Source: Fragilaria crotonensis (taxonomy: Eukaryota; Bacillariophyta; Fragilariophyceae; Fragilariales; Fragilariaceae). From it: 64,000 bases of DNA. Below the pieces are notes generated by a model. It was given only the letters and a program-made list of their open reading frames with translations. It ran no database searches and was not told the origin of the DNA. Of the stretch, positions 25,325 to 35,200 are shown one piece after another. Each line of letters begins with the position of its first letter. Position 1 is the first letter of the stretch. Location: positions 1 to 64,000 of the forward strand of contig JAKSYS010000092.1 in NCBI GenBank assembly GCA_022925895.1, read 5' to 3'. A program made the position numbers and the translations under genes.

Positions 25325-25357
25325 CATTTCACGACGACCGCCCCGATCTCACATACA
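25325..25357 (+). promoter_or_regulatory. Conserved upstream block of ATPase copy 4
   Basis: CATTTCACGACGACCGCCCC followed by GATCTCACA, 132 bases before the conserved ATG. It is shared with copies 2 and 3. Confidence 0.45.
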
Positions 25358-25456
25358 TGCATACGCTTTTTGTTATTGGATATTCAACAGTCGACAACAA
25401 GGGGGGAAAGAAGGCTCAAATTTCGCATTGTTCCAGAACGGAGTTGGTTCCAAGCG

Positions 25457-28400
25457 ATGGAACTAAACAAGCATTCTCCTTCAGTATTGACGAGCTACGT
25501 GACAAACCTGCAGCAATTGTCATGGCGAAAAGCTCGTAGTACTCAAGATGACAACCCCTTTGTCTCAGTGTCAAAGATCAAACGCGTCATCGTTGCGCGA
25601 GAAAGGGAACTACAACTGCTTCGCGATTGTTATGATCGAGTTACCACGATGAAAAGGACGGAAGTAGTGACAATTCACGGTCCATCAGGGGTTGGAAAGA
25701 CTGCTCTCGTGCAATCCTTCATCCAAACTCTCCCAGAAGGTGTATTCCACATTGAAGGAAAATTCAACCAGCGTCAATTGCGTGCTCCATTCGCTGCACT
25801 TGCAGCAGCATCGGATCAACTCTGCCACCAAATTATGAGACGTGAGGATAGCATAGAAATTCGCAACAGAGTCAGAGCTGTTCTAGGTCCGGATGTAAGT
25901 TTGTTGGGAAATCTGGTTCAAACCTTGTCCGAAATGACTGCAGAAGATAACGTTTGCGGCCACCACGCCGCTGGCAGTGGCGCTCAGATGTTCACCAGAT
26001 TCAAGCTTTTGTTTCGAGCGTTTCTGCGATGTGTGGCGTCTCCGGAAACACCTGTGGTCTTCTTCCTCGACGACTTGCAATGGGCTGATGTCCCTTCATT
26101 AGAGGTCTTGAAAACGCTTCTGACCAATGGTCAGTCGCATTGCATCTTGTTAGTGTGTTCGTATCGAGAGGGTGAAATGGCTGCCGATCGGTTGGATCGA
26201 TTCAACCTTGCTGAGCGAGAAACGACCGACGCGGACGACTCCTCAGTCAATAGTCTGGTGTCTACGCAGAGTTCTCGAATCACCGATATCGCGATTGCTG
26301 TTCTTGGTCGTGAGTCATTCAATCAACTTATATCTGGGACGCTTGGAATCGACCATCGTCGAACTGAATCGCTGAGTGCGTTACTTTGGAGCAAGACTGA
26401 TGGGAACCCGTTCCACGCACTTAACTTTCTAGATATGCTCCATCGGCGTGGTATGCTCTGGAGAGAGAACGACGGCTCCTGGACTTGGGACGAGGATCGC
26501 GTTTTGCGAGAAACAAATGTGACGGAAAACCTGGCTGACATTCTGGCGTCGACGATGCGTGATCTTCCTGAGCAGGTACGATCAATATTACAAATTGCAT
26601 CATTTATTGGGAATGACTTTCCTGCTGCTGCCCTGGTGATGATTGTTCACGAGGAGCAGGATATGGTTGAAGCGGAGTACTCATTCGAGCGGCATTCTGT
26701 GGAAGTGATTCGCGAGCGTATAGTTGTTGCGTTAAAGATGGCCGTTGCAGCAGGCCTGTTAGAGACAATGCCAGAAGTCGATTATTTTAAATTCACGCAT
26801 GACAAGATTCAAGAAGTGTTGTATGAGACTCTGATGCCTGACGACATGGAACGACAGCTGCTGCACCAGCGTATCGGGACGTTGATTTGGGGATCAGTCA
26901 AAGGTATGGACAAGTCGCAAGCTTCTGATTGGCATATATTCTTGGCGGCGCACAATCTGAATCGAGCAGTCAACCTGGTCGATTACTCGGGTTCAAGGTG
27001 CGATCTGATTGAATTGAACCTTGCAGCTGCCAGGCTATCAATTGAGAAGGCAGCATTCGGCGCAGCTGCCGACTATCTACGAATAGCAGTGTCACTTGTT
27101 CAGAGTTACGAATTATTGTGGGACGATCGATATGACTTATGTATTGATGTGTTTATTCTGGCTGCAGAGTCGGAGAAGAACGCAGGAATGTTCTCACGTA
27201 GCAGTGTCTTGGTGAAGGAGATTCAGGTCCGAGCAAGGTCCATTCATGTCCACGCTACTGCTTGTGCCGTGGAAATGGATTCGTTATCGCTGCAAGGCGA
27301 CCAAATAGGTTCAGTCCTGCTTGGATTGAAGGTACTCCGACAGCTGGGTGTCAAGTTCCCTCGAAGGATTGGTAACCTTGTGATCGCCAAAGAGATGTTC
27401 AAGATGAAGGCTGCAATGGGTAGAAGGTCACTCCCCGAGTTATTGTTTCTTCCTGAGATGGCAGACGAGACTGTGATATTGGCGTTCAGCCTCATGAATG
27501 TCGTGGCAGTCAATTGTTACTTGGTGGGAGGGATGTATAGGGGATTATACGCTATGATCATCTTGCGGATGATTCGACTGACACTCAAGTTCGGCATATC
27601 TCCGCTTCATTCCCCTCGTGCTTTTGTCGCTTGGGGAACTATGCTCTCTTATTTGGGCAAGTTTGATGTTGCTCTGCAAGCTGAACAACTCGCTATCGAC
27701 GTTGTCAACAAGTATGAAGTGGAGTCTGTTAGGGCATCAATCCTCATCACCAGCTATGGCATGAACCGTTTCTGGAGGAAGGCCTTGGATTCTAGTGATC
27801 GACGCGATTTACTAAATGCATATCATCTGGCTATGAGTAATGGGCATGTGTTCACTGCGCAGACTGGTTTTGTAGCATGGGTTGGTGCCGGTTTATACCT
27901 TGACGATTCGCTGGTGGAGTTGAACTCTACCACGAGGCGGGTGGTTCAGGAAATGCGAGAATTTCAGACGAATGGTGCTTTTGAGTTGCTTCGGCCCGTT
28001 TGGCAAATTGTAAGTTCGGATTCTTGAAATGCTGCGTACAATTTGCGTGCTAACAGTATTGTGCAACCGTCGTGCACGCTTTAGTTTCTGGATATATGTG
28101 GCGATTCAAGCAACACGAGTCCTGCTAGCTTGACGGGCGAAGGTGGCGATGATGAGTTTGCGCATAAGGAGTATCAAATAGATTCCATAGTGGTACTCGT
28201 CAATGCGAGCCACTGTCAATTGGTCGTTGGTTTTGTGTATGAGGATTGGCAGAAAGTCAAGATCCATTTGCCAATTATTCAAAAATACAAAAAGGAGCTT
28301 CAAGGAACTTTTACCTCAGGATTCGTGCTCGCTTGGTATGCAGCCTGCCATTACGAACTTTATTGCATTGATGGGATAAGTCGGTACAAACGAGATGGCC

Positions 28401-28747
28401 GGCGAGCCCATCGTCGGCTTGCGAAATGGGCAGTTGGTGGAACGATCATGCTAGTTGGCCCGAGCACATTTTTGGATGCAATGGAGGGACTTTGTGTTAC
28501 GAAAGCGTCAGTGGACCAAGTCGAGATACTGTTTGAGAAAGCGGCGTCTGCGTGCGCTACCGGGCGATGTAGAATTTTCGAGGCATTATCGAACGAACGA
28601 CTTGCTGGGGTCTTTCGTAGCAGAGAGCCAAACCCAACCAAATGCTCAAAGTACATGAAAAGGGCCGCTGAACTATATAGAAGCTGGGGAGCAGTGGCGA
28701 AGGCTGAGTGGCTGGAGAACAGGGATGATGACCATACATCTATTTGA
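25457..28747 (+). CDS. STAND/AAA_16 ATPase with TPR-like C-terminus, copy 4
   Basis: Two exons (25,457-28,009 and 28,085-28,747), phase 0, 1,071 aa from the ATG that matches the other copies. The frame is open upstream to an ATG at 25,160, which would add 99 residues. That extension overlaps the conserved upstream block, so I treat it as untranslated. Walker A is GPSGVGKT (75-82) and Walker B VVFFLDDLQWAD (acidic pair 205-206). It has the same TPR-like C-terminal half as copies 2 and 3, ending YRSWGAVAKAEWLE, and no output domain. It is the last member of the tandem array. It is intact and probably expressed, with unknown role. Confidence 0.85.
28010..28084 (+). other. Intron of ATPase copy 4
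   Basis: 75 bases, GTAAGT...TTTAG, phase 0, at the family position. Confidence 0.9.
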
Positions 28748-29352
28748 GAACTATGCTTGTTAGTACGAAGTCACTGTGATGATGTTATCAGTATGGCGCA
28801 TGGCCTGGTGTTGCAATGGTTTTTGTGTGTGTCATCAGTCGTGAGACTTTCAGGTGTATCATATCGTGCTCTTGTAGGTTAAACTTGGGCGCAATCTTTG
28901 TGCCCTGCGAGCCCTTCTGAGTGGTGACCCCTGACGGCTTGGATGCAGTGACATGAAAATCTTACATCTTGTTAAATCTCATAATGCTGATTGTCGTCGG
29001 GACTTGCGCGTGATGGGACTACCGGTAGGGGCTGAGAGCTGGGACTGCCATCACTCGTTTACTGTATGATGCGCTGTACACTGTACACTAAATACGTACT
29101 TGTGGCAGGTACTGTAGTTCTGCAGTTTGAATGGCTGCCATGCACCAATCAAATGCAGCATATACTGGTGGCAGGTGGCATAGAGAGCATAGAGTACTTG
29201 TAGTAGAGTAGAGACTGTGTCAACCAGGCATAATAGACAGTCTGGCCGGTGTCGGTCCGACATAGCCTGAAGTTGCGTTTTCAATTGTCTGTCACTTCTC
29301 GTCATCATCTACACGACATCGCAAACTCCGAGCACATCATATGCAATGAGAC
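28748..29352. other. Intergenic spacer
   Basis: No gene seen. It separates the ATPase array from the TrhO-RluA fusion gene and contains several GTAC and CTACCGGTAG-type short motifs (about 29,020-29,220). Confidence 0.6.
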
Positions 29353-32121
29353 ATGAGCGCCGAAACCAGCATTATCCTCTTTTACAGATATCATCCTCTT
29401 TCTTCCAATAGAGAGATAACTGAGATTTATCGTGCAGCGTTGTTGAAGCTTTGCAATTCCTTGGAGTTACGAGGACGAATTTTGGTGGCAAGTTCGGACA
29501 GTGAGGGTATTAATGGAACGTTGGCAGGAAGCAAACCCCTCGTGGAAGCGTTCACGCACGCGCTGCTTGGACCTCAATACTTGAACGAAACGGAAGATCA
29601 TTTACAACCGTTGCTCCAAACTTTCTGGCAGGACTGTTCCAAATTTTCTCGCCTCGCTCGGGTTCCGACCTTGACCATGGTCTCCCCGGATGATTTCAAA
29701 TGGTCCACGTCGGATAAATCACCGTCAGAATTGTTCCCAGATTTGAACATTAAGCTCGTGAACGAGCTGATCGGGACGGGTGGCCTCTTGTCGCAGATAC
29801 CGGTAGAGGAAACTTCTCAGGGGTATCTGACCCCCACGGAATGGCATGATGCCCTGCAAGATCGCAACCCCGACGATTCGATCCTTATCGATTGTCGGAA
29901 CACCAAGGAATGCCAAATTGGACACTTTGATCAGGCTGTAGATCCTGGAACCACCACCTTTTGTCAATTTCCGCAATGGGTTCGTGAGAATCAATCATCA
30001 CTTGAGGGGAAGAAAGTATTCATGTATTGCACAGGAGGAATTCGATGCGAGAAGGCATCAGCCTACATCCGTAAGGTTGTGAGTCAAGTGAAGGAAGTGC
30101 ATCACTTGAAAGGGGGCATTCACAAGTACCTTGAAGCGTTTCCGAATCGGGATTCATTATGGAAGGGCAAGAACTTTGTCTTTGATGGACGAACGTCGCA
30201 GCTCGCGACACCCATTGGCGTTGAGACTAATGGTGCGGCGCACGACGACCTGGACACAATAGTTGGTCACTGCCTTTACTGTAAAGGGCCGTTTGACTCG
30301 TTCCCTCCAGAGAATGTCTGCACTGTTTGTCGAGAACCCACATTGGTGTGCAACGACTGCAAGCAACGTGAGATTCATTGTCGAGCTCACTTCCATCTGC
30401 GAAATTGCTACTTTCACGATTTGACTCCCTTTACAAAGATCGACCTGCATGATCAACTACGCGAGCTAGAGCGACATCTTGCCCAGATTGCAATCGGGCG
30501 TAAATTCAAGCAAAAGCGAAAGACCTTACAAAAGCAATGCGACAAAATTCGAGCGTTTATTGACGTCAGCCAGCAGAGTTGTGGAGGAGAAAACCCGAAT
30601 GCATTAGTCAAATGTCGCAATTGTGGAGATTCTGACTGCAGCGGAGCCTGTTGGGGCTTTCATGGTCTGAAGAGGAAGGAACGACTGGAGGACAGTAAAC
30701 GCCAGCTCCTACCGAGCGACAAAAGATCGCGCGTCGAACGTCGCAAGGCAAATGAACGCACCTCCAAAGAGTCGCGGCGACACCTACTGGAACTGGAGAT
30801 TCTGCAACAAGGACTGAAAGCACCAGCATCGTCCTATCGTGATTCCATCACAGGTTTGCGCATCCCTTGTCCGTGCGTTCGGGTGATTGAAACCAACGTC
30901 AAGGGCAAATGGTGCGGAAAGTCGGTCCTGGATGTTGTTCGACAGGAATTCGTCGATGTCTACAACGACCTGGACAATGTCCTCTCCCATGGGCTTCTTC
31001 GGGTGAATCACGTTGCCGTTTCCCTGGAAAATAACGTTGTACTCAAGAACATGGACGCAATCCAACGCTTGGTCCATTGGCACGAACCGCCCGTACTTGT
31101 ACCCCAAACGATCTCGGTACGGCATATTCAATTGCCTCGAGCAGTCATTCTGGAATGCAACCTCGCTGACGATTCTACAGTGGTTGTGTGTGATAAGCCG
31201 ACTACCGTGCCAGTCCACCCTACAGGTCCTTATTTAGCAAACTCGTTAACGGTAATGGTGGAAGCTCAAGAGGGACTTGCAAATGCTCTCAAACCTTGTC
31301 ATCGTCTCGATCGAGCTACAAGCGGTCTTACTATTTGTGCAACTGACGTTAGGGTATCGAGATTGATTCAAGGTACAATGATGGAAGAAGGAGGCGTCAG
31401 GAAGTTGTACGTAGCAAAAGTCCATGGTAAATTCGATGCAGACAAGCTCACTGGGGTTGTCGACACCACCGCCGCAGGTGTCCAAGTCACTGTGCTTGAC
31501 GACGACGACAATGGCATTGGAATGGTCGAAATCTGCGCTCCCATTGAGGTGGAAGATCCATCTGCAGGGATTCGTAGGATTGCATTATCGGAAGGCAAAG
31601 AATGCACAAGTAGGTTTCGATTGGTGCACTTCAACGAGAAGGAAGGAACGAGCTTGGTTGTTTGCCACCCAATCACTGGTCGAGGTCATCAATTGAGAGT
31701 TCATTTGAAGTCGCTGGGGTATCCTATTGTAGGTGACATTCTGTACGGAGGTTGGAACATTAGCGATGCTGAAATAGCAAACGATGTGGTCATTGCAGGA
31801 ATTCAGAATAGTTTGGAGGTACCACGAATCGACGGACGCACCGAGGAAAATTCTACAAGTACTTCTGCCGAGGATGTGCGATCTGTGGAAGCGTCGTGTC
31901 GAAGTTGCCGCAATGGGCGCGACGGAATCCAGGCATCATTCAGTGACGCGCAATTGCTACGAGGGGGGCACTCGATTTGCCTGCATGCTCTCAAGTACGA
32001 GATTGTCTTTCGGAAACCCAAGGATCCGACCCACGTCGTGGATAGTCTGGAAATGGAAGTCGAACTTCCTGCTTGGGCCAATCAGATAGTCGATGCGAGG
32101 ACGCTTTCATGGTTAGTGTAG
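29353..32121 (+). CDS. TrhO/TSTD2-like rhodanese fused to RluA-type pseudouridine synthase
   Basis: Single-exon gene, 922 aa. Residues 1-110 resemble the acylphosphatase-like N-terminal domain of the TrhO (YceA) family. A rhodanese domain spans about 165-275 with the active-site loop CTGGIRCEKAS (Cys 226). A cysteine-rich segment of several C-x2-C pairs covers about 300-360 and 415-435, followed by a basic coiled stretch. An RluA-type pseudouridine synthase domain occupies about 500-840, with the catalytic motif HRLDRATSGL (Asp 653) and a TGRGHQLRVHL motif near 775. TrhO makes 5-hydroxyuridine at tRNA position 34; RluA/Pus9/RPUSD2 relatives isomerise uridines in tRNA, for example U32. The fusion would put two tRNA uridine-modifying activities in one chain. 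No obvious transit peptide. It is convergent with the DNA polymerase alpha gene, about 100 bases away. Confidence 0.85.
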   Translation: MSAETSIILFYRYHPLSSNREITEIYRAALLKLCNSLELRGRILVASSDSEGINGTLAGSKPLVEAFTHALLGPQYLNETEDHLQPLLQTFWQDCSKFSRLARVPTLTMVSPDDFKWSTSDKSPSELFPDLNIKLVNELIGTGGLLSQIPVEETSQGYLTPTEWHDALQDRNPDDSILIDCRNTKECQIGHFDQAVDPGTTTFCQFPQWVRENQSSLEGKKVFMYCTGGIRCEKASAYIRKVVSQVKEVHHLKGGIHKYLEAFPNRDSLWKGKNFVFDGRTSQLATPIGVETNGAAHDDLDTIVGHCLYCKGPFDSFPPENVCTVCREPTLVCNDCKQREIHCRAHFHLRNCYFHDLTPFTKIDLHDQLRELERHLAQIAIGRKFKQKRKTLQKQCDKIRAFIDVSQQSCGGENPNALVKCRNCGDSDCSGACWGFHGLKRKERLEDSKRQLLPSDKRSRVERRKANERTSKESRRHLLELEILQQGLKAPASSYRDSITGLRIPCPCVRVIETNVKGKWCGKSVLDVVRQEFVDVYNDLDNVLSHGLLRVNHVAVSLENNVVLKNMDAIQRLVHWHEPPVLVPQTISVRHIQLPRAVILECNLADDSTVVVCDKPTTVPVHPTGPYLANSLTVMVEAQEGLANALKPCHRLDRATSGLTICATDVRVSRLIQGTMMEEGGVRKLYVAKVHGKFDADKLTGVVDTTAAGVQVTVLDDDDNGIGMVEICAPIEVEDPSAGIRRIALSEGKECTSRFRLVHFNEKEGTSLVVCHPITGRGHQLRVHLKSLGYPIVGDILYGGWNISDAEIANDVVIAGIQNSLEVPRIDGRTEENSTSTSAEDVRSVEASCRSCRNGRDGIQASFSDAQLLRGGHSICLHALKYEIVFRKPKDPTHVVDSLEMEVELPAWANQIVDARTLSWLV

Positions 32122-32224
32122 CAGTGTTAAACACTTCGCTTTGTATCTTCGTCAAGAAACCTTGCTCTAGGATAAGAAGTCAAGTAAACCACCGACGACG
32201 CATTAATTGTTTACGGCACTGGCC

Positions 32225-35200
32225 CTACTGTTTGCTTTCTACCCCAAATAATCTGCGCCACAAGGATGGTTCGATCCAGTTGTATGCTGACCCTTGCAAA
32301 TACTGATTTGCAGTCGAGTGCAATTCCTCAAAACAAACCTTTTCCGCTTTGGAGATTGATTTGAGCAACTCCAACTTAGGCGCCACCTCGTTAGCATGCT
32401 TCTCCACTGCATGTGCAAGATCAAACAGAGAATCCACGTACTTGAGTTGCGTATAAAGCGCGCGTTCACTTACAAGGGCATGCATCTTGCCTGTACAACC
32501 CCTTGCCAGACAACTGCAAGCGACCGAAACCTGTCGCGTTGACAACCCACAAATTGGGTCGTCACATTTCGCCTTGCCGGCGTAATACTCTTGCATGCTG
32601 CCGTGAACGAGCTGTTGGACGGCGTTCGAAATCTTGGCAAGGCACTCAAAGTGGCTGCTTTGACCCCAAAGCTTTGGGTGATCGCAATCGACATTCGGGC
32701 AATGCAACCCACTTGTCACGAGTCCGTTTGACGACGTTCGGAAGACACCTTCAAATTCAGACAATACGCCACACGATCTGCACGTAATCTTCAGCTTCTC
32801 GACACCCTTGAATCGTTCTTCGTCAGGTAATGACGACGCTGGGGTGTAATCCACCAACTCTTCATCGTCGATTTCAGCGCTAGATTTGATCATTTGACTG
32901 TACTTCTTTGCATCGAGACCCAGCTTCACGGCCAAAATAGACTGAGACGTGCCTTCAATGGGTTCGCAGAGTCGCGACATGGGTGGCAAGATTTGCTGCG
33001 TCAAATACCACTCCACATCAGGCTTGAGCAGTCCTCCAGAACGACGGACTTCTTCAGGATGACGAGCACGCTCAACAGGAGACAAATTCATTTCTTTCTG
33101 CTCTTCCAAAGGTTCGCAAATAATGTACGGAATGTGGTCGCCAGTGTTCACGGGGCGGTTGTTTTGCAGCATCTGCTTGGCTACTTGGACATGTGGTTGC
33201 GACTTGCCATCTGGATACTCGTTGGGATGCTTGCTCAATCCCTTGGTGATGACATACTTTTCAATGGGCAAGTCTCCTTTTCGCATCTGCCCAGCCAGCG
33301 CTTCGAGATGATCATGGATATTCTTGACCACCAGCTCTGTATCTTGACCGGACAAGATTTGGTCTAGAACATACCGGCCAGTATCTTTCGATTGGATGCA
33401 CCAGTCGCGACGAACGAGGTCGAGACCCTTCGTTTCCTTCCCAAAGACTAGGTTGCCGTCTGGACCCATGTCTGCCGTCACAGCTGCGTACTTTTTCTTC
33501 TTGAGAAGAAGCATGGATCGGAAGGTTCCATCGATCTCCAATTCCAACGTCTTGTACAGTTTGTTGACTTCGTACTTCACTTTTTCTCCTAATTGACGAA
33601 CCTTGTTGAATTCAGACGGGTCAGTGATGCGAGTATTGATCATGATGGAGTCTGTATCTCCATAAATGACATCGAGTCCAACTGTATTCGTGGCAATGTC
33701 GACCGTTCGCTGAAGAGTCTCGCGCCCCTTGGCAGTGACCAAGGCCGCAATAGGCTGTGCGAAGAATCGAGAGTTCGAGAAACCGAGGCATCCATACATG
33801 GAGTTGGCAGTCAGTTTCAGAGCAGTCTGACGAATGTTCAACTGCAAAATGCCGACAAAGGAAGGTGAGATGTAGCTCACCACCAACTGGAATTCCCACA
33901 TGACACGTACCTCTTCCTTTTTATCTGCGTTCTTCTCAGTCTTCATCATTTTCTTGACGGCCCGACGTCGCTCCACCAAGTTTTTGATGACACGGGGTAA
34001 AACGCCGCAGTCCTTGGATTCTTCTGGTAGCGGGGGTAAGCCACCATCGCCACCACCGATATAGTTCGACCAATCCATTGTCGTAAAGCACAAATTGTAC
34101 TCTTGGATAATAGAAGGATACAAGGAATTGAAATCCAAAAGTAGAATAAAGGAATCGTAGTACCCCTTCTTGGGCTCCAAGACCAAACCTCCCGAATACT
34201 TGGCCTTTTCAGCACCCGCCGTCGTCTTTTCCTTCTTGTGGCGTCGTTTCTCCGGAGGGATGAATTTCAAGGTATGAAACTCGTGGAGCAGAAGGTATTC
34301 CGTTCGATCGGCGCGGTTTCCCTTCATCGTGCGAGACCACATGTTCCCAGCGACGCACGTTAACTGTTTGGTCAGTGGCATGATCTGCAACTTGAACATG
34401 AGGCGCTGAACCAATTGGGCATCAAACAGGGTGTGTTGCGCCAACTGAACAATCGTTTGGCTGGTATTGTACCATTGCGGAATGTCGACTGGTTCAATCT
34501 CTGTTCTCTGGGTCTTGAGCTGCGAAGCGGCCAAATGCGTCAAAGAGTATGTCGTTTCCCTCAACAACTCCTTGGCGCTAAGGTACGTGTCGCACAACAA
34601 ACGACCTTGGAGTACCTCCATAATGGCCCAATCGGTTGAAAAGTGATCCTTGCGATGAGGGACTCCCATCTTGCGACGCCGACCGATTTTGGACCACATG
34701 GAAACTTTGAGGTCGATGCATCGGCCAAGGAGAACCTGCATGTCGTAACCCCACGCATTGTGGCCCACCAAAATATCAGGATCCCACACTCCAAGTTGGA
34801 CAAAAAGTCGGCTCAGCAAGGCGCGTTCGTTGGTCATGCGCTGCAGCTGAGGCATGTTTCTTGCCACTTCGTCATCGAAATCGCGAGGGAATTGGGGCAT
34901 GGAGTTCTCGTTCGCTGCCGTTCCAAGAGGTCGAATGAGTGAAAGTTGTGTCATGTGCCGTGTCGATTCGTCCGACGCGGTGTCCAACAAGACTTGCTTG
35001 TGGCAAATGGCAGATACCGAAACAATTTCCGATTTTTGTGTCTTGGGATTTACAATTGTCTTGAGCTTGATGGAAACAGTGACAACGGGTGGTGGAGGTC
35101 GAGGAGTTTCGAGCTGCAGACGAGCCACTTGTTTTGGAGATGAGACCAAGAGTTCTAGTTTGCACCAGGACGACGCAGTCGGGTTGGCAACTGGATTGCG

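Noticed and set aside
25160-25456. A 99-residue N-terminal extension of ATPase copy 4 with hydrophobic stretches
   Set aside because: It overlaps the conserved upstream block, and its counterpart is not open in the same way in copies 1-3. The ATG at 25,457 is the conserved start.
3266-28747. Bacterial contamination or recent bacterial transfer of the ATPase genes
   Set aside because: All copies have a spliceosomal intron and lie among eukaryotic genes and LTR elements. Any transfer must be old.
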